This document shows positions 8,364 to 16,950 of a DNA stretch of 46,730 nucleotides, one piece after another. The DNA is from Bacteroidales bacterium (GTDB lineage: Bacteria; Bacteroidota; Bacteroidia; Bacteroidales; UBA932). How positions within the stretch are numbered: position 1 is the stretch's first letter; the number at the start of each line of letters is the position of its first letter. The stretch lies in the NCBI GenBank assembly GCA_016293535.1, contig JAEDEB010000013.1:1-46730 (forward strand), read 5' to 3'. The position numbers were made by a program, and so were the translations under genes. The notes under the pieces are model-generated. The model was not told where the DNA came from. It saw only the letters and a list, made by a program, of their open reading frames with translations, and made no database searches.

Positions 8364-9581
8364 CTATTTCTTGGATGCAATCGTATATGTGAATCCGAAG
8401 GAAAGGGATTCCATGAACTGCACCGCAGGTATTCCGTTCGGATGTGCAGCCTTGTATGCTTCGTCCGCAGCGCACTTCTTCTGCCACTTGTCGGTCTTTA
8501 TCATCACATAGTCATCATAAATCATGTTTGTGGTGACCGTAAGCGCGAAGTACTTGGCAAGTTTCCAGTCTATGCGGTTATCCCAGTTGATTCGCGGGCA
8601 AGGATTGGTCTTGTGGTTCTTGATGTAATCCTCGAAGAGAGCGAACTGGGTCGTATAGGTGAAGACATTGTTTATCTGAGCCTTGAGGTCGAGCTTCAGA
8701 AGGGCACCGAACTGGAAGCGGGCGCCCTTGTAGTACTCGCCTATGGCCTTCGACTGCTCCTCTGACGAAAGAGCCTTGAATTCTTCCCCGGCCTTCATCT
8801 TCTCGAGGTCCTCGACTGTCCTGTCCTTCTTCAGTTCCATACCGTAGGCAGTCCTGAACATTTCGTTGGCCACGATGGTGTAACCACCGGTGAGCGGGGC
8901 AAAGCTCAGGCTGAACCAAGGCTTTGGCTTCCAGTCGATACCGAGCGCGAGGGTCGTGTAGGCAGGCGATATGAAACCCGACTTCGCAACCCTGGCATCG
9001 CGCCAGTCCTTGCGGGTAAGGGGAACTGCATCCTGTATCACATTGCCATCACCGTCCAGAACAGGGTTGCCCTCGGCATCCAGCCTGTCCTGATACTTCG
9101 TCTCAGGAGTATTGTACACCCAGCCCTTCGTGAACTGGGACTTGAAGTCGTAGCTGGCCGAGAAGAAGAGCTGCTGCTGTATCTGATATCCCCATCTGCT
9201 CTCAAGGTAGATTCGGTCATTGTTCTTCTGGGTAATCGGTTTCGAGGAAGCCCAGAGGAAACCGTAGTCGAGCTGGAGACGGTTGTTCCAGAACATAAGG
9301 TCCTTCTTGTAGTTTGCCACTCCGTCCACGTGGGCGGCGAGGGAGAAGGTATTGTCACCTCCGGCAGCCCAGTTGACCAGCGAAGTCTGTCCGAAAGTAA
9401 GGTTTGTCTTAAGGGACTCGGACCAGAAATCCGCAAACCTCGGCTTAGCCGGTTCAGTCACCGGGGCCTCATTGATTGCCTTTGCCGCCTCTTCAGCCGC
9501 AATCTGAGCTGCAGACGGCTCCTGTGCGGCGCACAGGACAGGGATAACGGCCGCAGCCGCAAGGGAAAGGAACTTCTTCAT
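8364..9581 (-). CDS. DUF3078 domain outer-envelope protein
   Basis: A 405-residue exported protein with a signal peptide (about 1-19), a short Ala/Glu-rich linker and then a domain opening with TFGQTSLVNWAAGGDNTFS, the signature region of DUF3078, a Bacteroidota-specific family. The rest alternates aromatic and polar residues in short strands, as in a beta-barrel, which fits an outer-membrane location. No function is established for the family. It sits between proS and tilS on the same strand, four bases before tilS; a 20-base-period direct repeat lies just upstream of it. Start at MKKFLSLAAAAV gives a proper signal peptide. Confidence 0.85.
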   Translation of the reverse strand: MKKFLSLAAAAVIPVLCAAQEPSAAQIAAEEAAKAINEAPVTEPAKPRFADFWSESLKTNLTFGQTSLVNWAAGGDNTFSLAAHVDGVANYKKDLMFWNNRLQLDYGFLWASSKPITQKNNDRIYLESRWGYQIQQQLFFSASYDFKSQFTKGWVYNTPETKYQDRLDAEGNPVLDGDGNVIQDAVPLTRKDWRDARVAKSGFISPAYTTLALGIDWKPKPWFSLSFAPLTGGYTIVANEMFRTAYGMELKKDRTVEDLEKMKAGEEFKALSSEEQSKAIGEYYKGARFQFGALLKLDLKAQINNVFTYTTQFALFEDYIKNHKTNPCPRINWDNRIDWKLAKYFALTVTTNMIYDDYVMIKTDKWQKKCAADEAYKAAHPNGIPAVQFMESLSFGFTYTIASKK

Positions 9582-9615
9582 ATATGTCTGTCGATGTTTC
9601 TGTTATGCTATAATG

Positions 9616-9653
9616 GTCATCTGCATCTTCGGGGTGTCATCTGCACCTTCGGG
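9616..9653 (+). repeat. Two tandem 18-base repeats between proS and the DUF3078 gene
   Basis: GTCATCTGCATCTTCGGG (9616-9633) and GTCATCTGCACCTTCGGG (9636-9653) differ at one position and are spaced 20 bases apart, about two helical turns. They lie 35 to 72 bases upstream of the DUF3078 start codon, which reads on the minus strand. Confidence 0.6.
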
Positions 9654-9663
9654 ATTGAGCGTG

Positions 9664-11142
9664 TCAATAGGAAATCGCGAATATCACCCTGCGCTTTGAA
9701 GGCTTGCCGCTGTATATGCACCTGCCTTCCTCCTCGCATACCACGGTGTCCACAGGTATGCAGCGTATGGTAGCCTTGGTCTCGTCCTTGATGGCCTGCT
9801 CGGTCTCCGGAGTTCCGTCCCAGTGGCAGAGAAGGAAACCGCCCTTCTGAATTTCCGTCTTGAACTCCTCCCAACTGTCCACCTTGCGAATATTGGAATC
9901 GCGGAAAGCCTCGGCCTTGGCATAGATATTCTTCTGTATCTCATCGAGAAGATCGGCAATGCGGGCGGCAAGCCCCTCTACCGGAGTCGTCTCCTTGGTA
10001 AGGGTATCCCTTCTCGCAAGTTCGACGGTGCCGTTGGCAAGGTCATTCGGTCCCACAGCCACACGCACCGGAACCCCCTTCAGTTCCCACTCGGCGAACT
10101 TGAATCCGGGACGGAGGGTGTCACGGTCGTCAATCTTGACACTGTGGCCTGAAGCCTCGAGTTCCTTCTTGATTTCACACATCCTGTCAAGTATGGCATT
10201 GCGCTGTTCCTCGTTCTTGTAGATAGGCACCATCACCACCTGGATAGGGGCGAGCTTAGGAGGAAGCACGAGTCCGTTGTCGTCGCTGTGGGACATTATG
10301 AGCGCGCCCATAAGACGGGTGGATACACCCCAGGACGTTGCCCACACATACTCCTGACGGCCCTCCCTGTTGGTGAAGGTCACATCGAAGGACTTTGCGA
10401 AATTCTGGCCGAGGAAATGGGACGTGCCGGCCTGGAGGGCCTTTCCGTCCTGCATCATAGCCTCAATCGTAAGGGTGTCGAGGGCTCCGGCGAATCTCTC
10501 GTTCGGGCTCTTGTGTCCTACGACGACAGGCATGGCCATCACGTTGCGGGCGAAATCCGCATATACGCCTACCATCTCCTCGGCCTTTGCCTGGGCCTCC
10601 TCTGAAGTGGCATGCGCAGTATGTCCTTCCTGCCAGAGGAATTCGGCGGTACGCAGGAAAAGGCGCGTGCGCATCTCCCAGCGTACTACATTGCACCACT
10701 GGTTGCAGAGTATGGGAAGGTCCCTCCAGGAAGTGATCCAGTTCTTGTATGTGCTCCAAATAATGGTTTCGGAGGTAGGCCTTACTATGAGCTCCTCCTC
10801 GAGTTTCGCTTCCGGATCGACTACAACGCCCTTGCCTGCCGGGTCGTTCATCAGACGGTGATGGGTCACAACCGCACACTCCTTGGCAAAACCGGCCACG
10901 TGCTCAGCCTCACGGCTGAAGAAAGACTTTGGTATGAAAAGAGGGAAATAGGCATTCTGAACGCCGGTGGCCTTGAACCTGCTGTCGAGTTCAGCCTGCA
11001 TCTTCTCCCATATCGCGTAGCCGTAAGGCTTGATGACCATACATCCCCTGACCGCAGACTGTTCGGCGAGGTCAGCCTTTACTACAAGGTCGTTGTACCA
11101 CTGCGAGTAGTTCTCCGACCTGCTTGTTACTTCTTTTGCCAT
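9664..11142 (-). CDS. proS: Prolyl-tRNA synthetase, short (archaeal/eukaryote-like) type
   Basis: A 492-residue class II synthetase that charges tRNA-Pro. The start was placed at MAKEVTSRSENYSQWYND, the usual beginning for the family; the reading frame is open further upstream but with atypical sequence. Class II landmarks include the RPTSETIIWSTYKNWI region near 125-145 (motif 2 area), the catalytic stretch following it, and a C-terminal anticodon-binding domain with the VRVAVGPNDLANGTVELARRD motif. It lacks the editing (INS) domain of long bacterial ProS, as expected for this type, and ends in a zinc-like C-terminal domain with C-rich positions. It is divergent from the repeat lipoprotein gene. 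Confidence 0.96.
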   Translation of the reverse strand: MAKEVTSRSENYSQWYNDLVVKADLAEQSAVRGCMVIKPYGYAIWEKMQAELDSRFKATGVQNAYFPLFIPKSFFSREAEHVAGFAKECAVVTHHRLMNDPAGKGVVVDPEAKLEEELIVRPTSETIIWSTYKNWITSWRDLPILCNQWCNVVRWEMRTRLFLRTAEFLWQEGHTAHATSEEAQAKAEEMVGVYADFARNVMAMPVVVGHKSPNERFAGALDTLTIEAMMQDGKALQAGTSHFLGQNFAKSFDVTFTNREGRQEYVWATSWGVSTRLMGALIMSHSDDNGLVLPPKLAPIQVVMVPIYKNEEQRNAILDRMCEIKKELEASGHSVKIDDRDTLRPGFKFAEWELKGVPVRVAVGPNDLANGTVELARRDTLTKETTPVEGLAARIADLLDEIQKNIYAKAEAFRDSNIRKVDSWEEFKTEIQKGGFLLCHWDGTPETEQAIKDETKATIRCIPVDTVVCEEEGRCIYSGKPSKRRVIFAISY

Positions 11143-11291
11143 TGTATTTTGTGATTTGCTGTTTTTCTGATTAAAATTGCAGTTGATTGCACTGATTTTG
11201 CAGTATGCAACCGATTGCGATGAATCTGCCATCCCGGCAAATCCAGACGCGAAGGTACAAATAATTGGGAATGTGAGAAAATAAACCTTTT

Positions 11292-12668
11292 ATGAAAATA
11301 AGATTCTGCATTCTGGTCATAACTGTCTGCACCGCCGTTTCCTGCGGAAACACCGCACTGCTGACCGACAGATATGGAGACGACATATACTCGACCGCCG
11401 ACAAGGCAGACAGCGAGGCTCTCAAGGCCGAACGCGATGCCACCGACTCTCTGATACAACGCACGAAAACCGCTCTCGACCTCCTTGACGAGGAAGAGAA
11501 CGCATTGCGCAGCACCGCATCCGCAGAGAGCGACACGGACTCTTCCGCTGAGCCCGGAGTCACAGTGATAAACATTCCGGAGAACGCAAGCGTGAACTTC
11601 TATGACGCATGGGCCTTCGGGGACCCTTGGTATCCTTATGGTTACCACAACCCATGGTACTACAGCAGCTGGTATTACAATCCGTGGTACTACAGCAACT
11701 GGTACTACAATCCATGGCACTACAATCCGTGGTACTACAGCAACTGGTACTACAATCCATGGTACTACGACCACTGGTATTACAGCGGATTTTACGGCAA
11801 TCCTTGGTGCTGCGACCCTTGGTTCTGCGGCGGCTGGTTCTGCGACCCTTGGTTCTGCGGCTGGTACGGTGACCCTTGGTTCTGCGGCGGCTGGTACAGC
11901 AATCCTTGGTACTACGGTTCCTATCCGCGTCCATATCGCAACCAGGGCGTGACCACGCTCAACACCCCGTCCACAAGAATGGCGTCGGGAGTTGCAGGGA
12001 CCATGTCCCGCCCGGCCGCTGACAGGTCACGCAGCAGCGCAATGCTCTCACGCAGCAGTTCCGCTTCCTCAGCCGCCGGAAGAAGCAGCATCCGTTCGAC
12101 AGGCAGAACGGCAACGGCTTCCCGTTCACTGACAGCCACCACCGGCAGCGGAAGGGCGGCCTTGACTTCCGGAGGCAGGACAGCAGTCACTTCCGGAAAT
12201 AGGACAGCGGTCATCACTTCGGGCACCGTCAGGACAGCAGTCACTTCCGTAGGCAGGACAGCAGTCACTTCCGGCAATAGGACAGCAGTCACTTCCGGAG
12301 GCAGGACAGCGGTCACTTCGGGCAACTATGCAGGAAGGACGGCACCGAGGGTGAGCGACGCGACCACCTATCGCAGACCCGCTTCTGCAGCACCTTCAAG
12401 AAGCTCCGGGCAGTCCTCATACTCACAACCATCCAATATCCCGTCGCAGTCCTACAGGACAAGCGAAAGCAATTACGGGAGAAGCGTATCAAGCTACAGC
12501 AGAAGTTCTTCCGGCAGCAGCTATTCAGGCAGCCGTTCTTCAAGCAGCTATTCCGGCAGCAGCCACTCTTCGAGCAGTTATTCCGGCGGCAGCCGCTCTT
12601 CAGGAGGCTATTCGGGTGGCGGAGGCAGGAGTTCCTCCGGCGGCGGTTTCTCCGGAGGACGCAGATAG
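11292..12668 (+). CDS. Repeat-rich putative lipoprotein with NPWYY/DPWFC, RTAVTSG and Ser/Gly repeats
   Basis: A 458-residue protein not recognised as any named family. It begins with a signal peptide ending in AVSC, a weak lipobox with C18 as likely lipidated residue. Residues about 20-75 are charged and helical. Residues about 107-212 hold eleven [N/D]PW units: the first half is tyrosine-rich (NPWYYSNWYY), the second swaps tyrosine for cysteine or phenylalanine (DPWFCGGWFC), giving six cysteines. Next come seven RTAVTSGG/N-type units of about 8 residues (about 288-345), then a Ser/Tyr/Gly tail (about 390-458) ending in GGRR. The coding frame is supported by the signal peptide and by repeats that keep frame. 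It is upstream of an OmpP1 gene on the same strand. A surface or cell-wall-associated structural role is conceivable, but no function can be assigned. Confidence 0.8.
   Translation: MKIRFCILVITVCTAVSCGNTALLTDRYGDDIYSTADKADSEALKAERDATDSLIQRTKTALDLLDEEENALRSTASAESDTDSSAEPGVTVINIPENASVNFYDAWAFGDPWYPYGYHNPWYYSSWYYNPWYYSNWYYNPWHYNPWYYSNWYYNPWYYDHWYYSGFYGNPWCCDPWFCGGWFCDPWFCGWYGDPWFCGGWYSNPWYYGSYPRPYRNQGVTTLNTPSTRMASGVAGTMSRPAADRSRSSAMLSRSSSASSAAGRSSIRSTGRTATASRSLTATTGSGRAALTSGGRTAVTSGNRTAVITSGTVRTAVTSVGRTAVTSGNRTAVTSGGRTAVTSGNYAGRTAPRVSDATTYRRPASAAPSRSSGQSSYSQPSNIPSQSYRTSESNYGRSVSSYSRSSSGSSYSGSRSSSSYSGSSHSSSSYSGGSRSSGGYSGGGGRSSSGGGFSGGRR
11641..11930 (+). repeat. In-frame DNA repeats coding for NPWYY/DPWFC units
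   Basis: Degenerate tandem units of about 15 and 30 bases with core TGGTACTACA and variants. TAC codons in the first half become TGC or TTC in the second. Period is a multiple of three throughout. No conserved-repeat/unique-spacer alternation is present. Confidence 0.8.
12153..12326 (+). repeat. In-frame 24-base repeats coding for RTAVTSGG/N
   Basis: Seven units around AGGACAGCAGTCACTTCCGG, with one unit expanded by two codons. Near-identical units suggest recent slippage or unequal recombination. Confidence 0.75.
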
Positions 12669-12760
12669 CCCCGTCAGAGAGACCGGGTAATCCTGACACC
12701 AAGTAATCTGCAGCAACTTTTAAAATTACCAAAGACAACAGGAAAGACAGACAAACAGAT

Positions 12761-14425
12761 ATGAAGAAAAGCAATATCACCACGGGAATTATCGTCCTCG
12801 CAGCTGTTCTTGCGGCGGCTCCGTCCATTCAGGCTCAGACCATGTATGACGCAATGCTGTTCAGCCAGAACAACTATACCGGAACCGCAAGGACCATGGC
12901 AATGGGCAACGCATTCACAGCCCTCGGCGGAGATCCCGGTTCTATAGTCCTCAACCCTGCAGGTTCCGCAGTATCGAGCAAGTACCAGCTGTCGTTTACA
13001 GGAGGAGTGTCCTCGACCATAAGCAAGGCCACGGGAGTAAGACTTGACACCACCGGTGACCCTGTATACTGCTTCGGCGACAACAGCAGGACCAATCTCA
13101 ACAGGTTCATCATGCCAAACTTCGCCCTCACCGCGAGCTTCAATATCAGAAACGGTTCCGCTCTCAAGAGGGTCAGCTTCGGAATCACCACCAACACCAC
13201 CGACCTGTATCAGGACAACACCTACGCCAGCGGCAACCACTACGGAACCTCCTTTGCCGGTTATCTCGCATCCAAGGTCTCCGCACCGTACAGTTCCCTC
13301 ATAGACAAAGACGCCTACGACTCAGGTATTGCCTGGGACGCCGTAATGGCCGCTCAGTCGGGAATGATCAGTACCATAGACGGAAGCGACGATGTATATG
13401 TCGGAGTGACGGAGAAATACTTCACCAGCGGAGAAAAGCCGGAGTTCGCAGCCGCGGGAACCCTCATACAGGAATACGGCCGTCTTGTCAAGGGCAACAA
13501 GAGCGACGTGGTCATAAACTGCGGATTCGACATAAGCGACTGGATTTACCTAGGCCTGAACATGGGAATGCAGTACATCAACTACAACTATGACTGGTAT
13601 CTCAAGGAGACCGCCCAGGATTACGGTGACTTCGACATCAGCTTCAATGACAACGGCAGTTCTGTCTCCACCTGGTTCAACGACCTCAAATACAACTACT
13701 GGTACAAGGCAAACGGTTCCGGAATCTACGGAAAGTTCGGTATACTCCTCACTCCGGGCAAGCATTTCAGGGTGGGAGCAACAGTCCAGACACCTACACT
13801 CCTCTTTATCAAGGAGAACTACGGTGTCTCAGGCGAGACTCACTTCCTTGACTCCAAATACAACAGCAGTTCATCAAGCCCGACTGAGGAATGGTCATAT
13901 AACCTGACCACTCCATGGAGAGCCAGCCTCGGACTTGCCACCACCCTGGGAAAATGGGCGGCAATAAGCGCAGACTACGAAATGGCGGCCTACAAGGGAA
14001 TGCGCTTCGGCAGGAACACCAGTGCTGAAGACAGTTTCAGGGATGTCAACACGGATATCAGGGAATGTATGGGAGCGCAGCACAATTTCAGGTTCGGAGC
14101 GGAACTCAAGGCCTTTTCCATCCTGGCCTTCAGGCTCGGATACGGCATGCAGAGTTCCCCTGTGATGAGAAGCTACGACAACTCCGGCGAACTCGTACGC
14201 ACCGCTCAGGCCATCAGCAATTCCGTCTCCGGCGGATTGGGAATCAATGCCGGAATCTTCTACGCCGACCTTGCCGTGCGCGGCCTGTTCTACCCTGTCG
14301 AGTACATACTGCCATACGACCACTACTGCCTTGACGAGAGCGGAAACGTCACGTTGCCGAGCCCTGAAATTAGGAATGTGAAGACTATGGTCAATGCAGT
14401 CCTAACTCTGGGATTCAGGTTCTGA
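12761..14425 (+). CDS. OmpP1/FadL-family outer-membrane transport protein
   Basis: A 554-residue beta-barrel protein with a signal peptide cut after about residue 26 (...PSIQAQ). The mature N-terminus reads DAMLFSQNNYTGTARTMAMG, followed by NAFTALGGDPGSIVLNPAG, the hallmark start of Bacteroidota OmpP1/FadL proteins. The protein ends in LGFRF, a terminal phenylalanine typical of outer-membrane barrels. FadL-type channels pass hydrophobic molecules such as fatty acids. It lies 92 bases downstream of the repeat lipoprotein gene on the same strand and converges with the wbqC-like gene, 14 bases between stops. Substrate is unknown. Confidence 0.9.
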   Translation: MKKSNITTGIIVLAAVLAAAPSIQAQTMYDAMLFSQNNYTGTARTMAMGNAFTALGGDPGSIVLNPAGSAVSSKYQLSFTGGVSSTISKATGVRLDTTGDPVYCFGDNSRTNLNRFIMPNFALTASFNIRNGSALKRVSFGITTNTTDLYQDNTYASGNHYGTSFAGYLASKVSAPYSSLIDKDAYDSGIAWDAVMAAQSGMISTIDGSDDVYVGVTEKYFTSGEKPEFAAAGTLIQEYGRLVKGNKSDVVINCGFDISDWIYLGLNMGMQYINYNYDWYLKETAQDYGDFDISFNDNGSSVSTWFNDLKYNYWYKANGSGIYGKFGILLTPGKHFRVGATVQTPTLLFIKENYGVSGETHFLDSKYNSSSSSPTEEWSYNLTTPWRASLGLATTLGKWAAISADYEMAAYKGMRFGRNTSAEDSFRDVNTDIRECMGAQHNFRFGAELKAFSILAFRLGYGMQSSPVMRSYDNSGELVRTAQAISNSVSGGLGINAGIFYADLAVRGLFYPVEYILPYDHYCLDESGNVTLPSPEIRNVKTMVNAVLTLGFRF

Positions 14426-14439
14426 TTCGGGAAAAATGC

Positions 14440-15123
14440 CTATGACAGGCTGCAAAGATGGACAAGGGACTCCGGTCCCTCATTGAAAAGAAGGTCCATC
14501 GCCGACATACCTTCTATGAAGCCGTGCTTGCAGGAAAACACCTGGTAGTACGGCTTCTTCAGTCCCAAGTCCTGAAGTATGGTGTTCGGCCGTTTGGGAT
14601 GTATGACTTCCCTCAAGTCTGCAACAGCTTCAGGAACCTCTCCGTAGGCGCGTGTCAGATGTATGGAAGCCGGTATGCCGAACTGCCTGAGGAAATACTC
14701 CAGGAACTTCATGTCCAGTTCGAAGAGCGTATCCGGACGGGAAGCGAGTATGTCAAAGAAAGAGTCCCTGTAATATTCGAAGAAAGGCGACATGCTGTAG
14801 GCAGACACTATGGCCCTCTCCGCTTTCTGTACCCAGCCGCTGCCGTAGTCCACCTCCACCTCAGTGATAGGGATGTTGTTGTGGCTACCATTTCTGTGGA
14901 CTATGGGGACAGAGATGTTTTCGGGGCCGTTGGCCGTACAGATTGTGCATCTGTTTCTCCATGACTGCTTCTGGTAGTTTTCCACGGCCTCTATCCAGAC
15001 CCGGGCCGGCGCCACGCTGCGGAAAACGGAATTACCCCGGCCTTCGGCCAGGGTAAGGTCTGCGGCTATGGCCGCGTAATATTCCACAGGCGCACAGAAC
15101 GCCGCTGAAAGCAGTACGGGCAC
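14440..15123 (-). CDS. WbqC-like family protein
   Basis: A 227-residue protein matching the WbqC-like family: it opens with VLLSAAFCAPVEYYAAI, has ENYQKQSWRNRC near residue 50 and the conserved NISVPIVHRNG, and later FLEYFLRQFGI. The start codon is GTG and overlaps the TAG stop of lpxA by one base (TAGTG), so translation is probably coupled. Some family members are encoded in O-antigen gene clusters, but their biochemical role is unclear. Its place at the end of the lpxD-lpxC-lpxA run suggests a link with lipopolysaccharide or lipid A, by context only. Confidence 0.82.
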   Translation of the reverse strand: MPVLLSAAFCAPVEYYAAIAADLTLAEGRGNSVFRSVAPARVWIEAVENYQKQSWRNRCTICTANGPENISVPIVHRNGSHNNIPITEVEVDYGSGWVQKAERAIVSAYSMSPFFEYYRDSFFDILASRPDTLFELDMKFLEYFLRQFGIPASIHLTRAYGEVPEAVADLREVIHPKRPNTILQDLGLKKPYYQVFSCKHGFIEGMSAMDLLFNEGPESLVHLCSLS

Positions 15124-15935
15124 TACTCGAGTTCTCCTTTCACAGTTGCCGTATTGCCCTTTATGATACCCCTCTTCGAGCCTCTGATGAACTTGATGAT
15201 GGTATCCCTCTCAGGGCACTCAGGAAAGCCGGCCTCTATCTTGTCAAGGGCGTCGGTAACGTTCATTCCACCGAAGTAGATGATGTCGTAGATATCCTTG
15301 ATCATACGGATCTGGTCTGAGGTGAATCCCCTTCTGCGAAGTCCCACGATGTTCACTCCCGCATAAACGAGAGGCTCGCGTCCGCAGAGCACGTAAGGAG
15401 GAACGTCCTTGTTGATCTTGCTTCCTCCGCCCACCATGGCGTGGGTTCCGATCTTGGAGAACTGGTGTGCGACGGTGCTGCCTCCCAGTATTGCCCAGTC
15501 ATCCACGTCAGTCTCGCCGGCAATGCCGACATAGCTGACAAGTATGCAGTGGTTGCCGACCGTACAGTCGTGGGCTACGTGGGTGTACGACATCAGGAGA
15601 GTGTCGCTGCCTATCCTTGTGATGCCCTTTCCGCTGGCCTTTGTTCCACGGTTCACCGTGGCGCACTCGCGTATATTGACCCTGTCGCCTATTTCCACAT
15701 AGGTAACCTCACCTTCGAACTTGAGGTCCTGGGGGATGGCGCCTATCACTGCACCCGGAAATACGGTGCAGTCCTTACCTATCTTGACGTAGTTGAAAAC
15801 GGTAGCGTGAGGGAGTATCTTCGTGCCGTCGCCGATCTCTACGAACTCGTCAATGTATGCATACGGTCCGATTTCTACGTTCTCTCCGATCTTCGCGTTC
15901 GGATGAACGGTTGCAAGTGGATGGATATTGCTCAT
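15123..15935 (-). CDS. lpxA: UDP-N-acetylglucosamine acyltransferase LpxA
   Basis: A 270-residue trimeric left-handed beta-helix enzyme for the first step of lipid A synthesis, moving a hydroxyacyl chain from ACP to UDP-GlcNAc. Hexapeptide repeats run from residue 1 to about 185 and the catalytic histidine lies in the SYTHVAHDCTVGN motif near 120. The C-terminal helical domain (RRRGFTSDQIRMIKDIYDII) is complete. Length is normal. It starts 5 bases after the lpxC stop and runs into the WbqC-like gene. Confidence 0.96.
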   Translation of the reverse strand: MSNIHPLATVHPNAKIGENVEIGPYAYIDEFVEIGDGTKILPHATVFNYVKIGKDCTVFPGAVIGAIPQDLKFEGEVTYVEIGDRVNIRECATVNRGTKASGKGITRIGSDTLLMSYTHVAHDCTVGNHCILVSYVGIAGETDVDDWAILGGSTVAHQFSKIGTHAMVGGGSKINKDVPPYVLCGREPLVYAGVNIVGLRRRGFTSDQIRMIKDIYDIIYFGGMNVTDALDKIEAGFPECPERDTIIKFIRGSKRGIIKGNTATVKGELE

Positions 15936-15940
15936 TTCGA

Positions 15941-16867
15941 TTATTGTTTGTCAGCATTCCTTTCCATAAGGACGCTGCGTATTAACTTTGCCGCTTCCGT
16001 ATTTGTTCTGTGTCCTGACTTGCGCGCAGTCACCCTGGCCTTGAGGAAACCGCCAGTCAGTCTGAAATCTCCCATAATGTCAAGGAGTTTGTGACGGGCG
16101 CATTCGTTCGGATAATGGAGCTCCACATTGGAAAGATAGCCATTGTCGCTGACCTTCAGAGCCGGCACTCCGAACAGTGAGGAAATCCTCGCAACCTGCT
16201 CCTCGGACACGGGATGCTCCACTATCACCAGGGCATTGTCCACGTCGCCTCCCTTGACAAGGTTGTTCTGATAGAGGAAGTCAATCTCGTGGAAAAAGCA
16301 GAAGGTCTTGCAGCAGCCTATCTGGGAGGCATAATCGACACTCTCATCCCAATGCGCCGTCTGGACTCCCACAACCTTGGAGTTGAAGTCTATCAGATTG
16401 TCGAAGGACGGAGCGTCCGCAGGCTCGATTCTGATAAGTATGTCCTTGCTGTCGTCCCTGTATTCCAGAGCTTCCGGAATCTCCAGATAAACTCTCTCGG
16501 CATCCTGTTCCTGAAGTCCGTCGCGGGCTATCGCCGCAGTATAAGGGGCTGCGCTTCCGTCAAGTATGGGAACCTCCACGTTGTCTATGTCTATCCTTGC
16601 GTTGTCCACTCCCATTCCCGTGAGAGCCGAAAGAAGATGCTCTACGGTGGAGACGGAAGCCTCTCCGCAGGAGATGGTCGTACTTCTTGCCGTGCTGCTC
16701 ACATTCTCTGCGAGTGCCTCTATTACTGCATCCTCCCCGAGGTCAACTCTCCGGAACTTGATCCCATATCCGGCCGGCGCAGGATTAACAGTCATCCTTG
16801 CCACCTTGCCGGTGTGGAGTCCCTTCCCTTCGAAAACGAGCTGACTCCTTACCGTCCTTTGTTTCAT
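15941..16867 (-). CDS. lpxC: UDP-3-O-acyl-N-acetylglucosamine deacetylase LpxC, stand-alone
   Basis: A 308-residue zinc deacetylase for the committed step of lipid A synthesis. Two LpxC domains are present, with the zinc ligand histidine in TVEHLLSALTG near 80 and the second site in NECARHKLLDIMGD near 255-270. The C-terminus RKSGHRTNTEAAKLIR is the normal end of the LpxC part. In Bacteroides and relatives LpxC is fused to FabZ (3-hydroxyacyl-ACP dehydratase), giving about 460 residues; here the frame stops right after LpxC and lpxA begins 5 bases later, so no FabZ remains. A promoter box lies in the 83-base gap after lpxD. Confidence 0.96.
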   Translation of the reverse strand: MKQRTVRSQLVFEGKGLHTGKVARMTVNPAPAGYGIKFRRVDLGEDAVIEALAENVSSTARSTTISCGEASVSTVEHLLSALTGMGVDNARIDIDNVEVPILDGSAAPYTAAIARDGLQEQDAERVYLEIPEALEYRDDSKDILIRIEPADAPSFDNLIDFNSKVVGVQTAHWDESVDYASQIGCCKTFCFFHEIDFLYQNNLVKGGDVDNALVIVEHPVSEEQVARISSLFGVPALKVSDNGYLSNVELHYPNECARHKLLDIMGDFRLTGGFLKARVTARKSGHRTNTEAAKLIRSVLMERNADKQ

Positions 16868-16928
16868 TCTGTATCCTTAAATGTATAGTTCAGTCATTGC
16901 CGCCGGGCCAGTCCGACGGACCGGGGCG

Positions 16929-16936
16929 CAAATATA
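16929..16936 (-). promoter_or_regulatory. Candidate -7 box of lpxC
   Basis: On the minus strand TATATTTG matches TAnnTTTG, 61 bases before the lpxC ATG, with no clear TTTG partner upstream. A short hairpin (GTCCG-A-CGGAC around 16910) would fall in the leader. Confidence 0.4.
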
Positions 16937-16950
16937 GCCAATTATTTCCA

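Noticed and set aside
11143..11291. Regulatory sites in the proS/lipoprotein divergent gap
   Set aside because: The TGCAGT-rich stretch near 11175-11215 resembles repeats, but no consistent unit or promoter match was found beyond weak one-mismatch boxes.
11127..11934. Minus-strand frames opposite the NPWYY repeats (repeats of VVPWIV or RRTKG type)
   Set aside because: Repetitive output of the reverse reading of a repeat array; the plus-strand frame alone has a signal peptide and runs through all repeat blocks.
11641..12326. CRISPR-like array
   Set aside because: Repeats are contiguous, in frame and coding, with no unique spacers and no cas genes nearby.
15936..15960. Frameshifted FabZ remnant after LpxC
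   Set aside because: Only 5 bases separate the lpxC stop from lpxA, and lpxA is complete, so there is no room for a FabZ domain in another frame.
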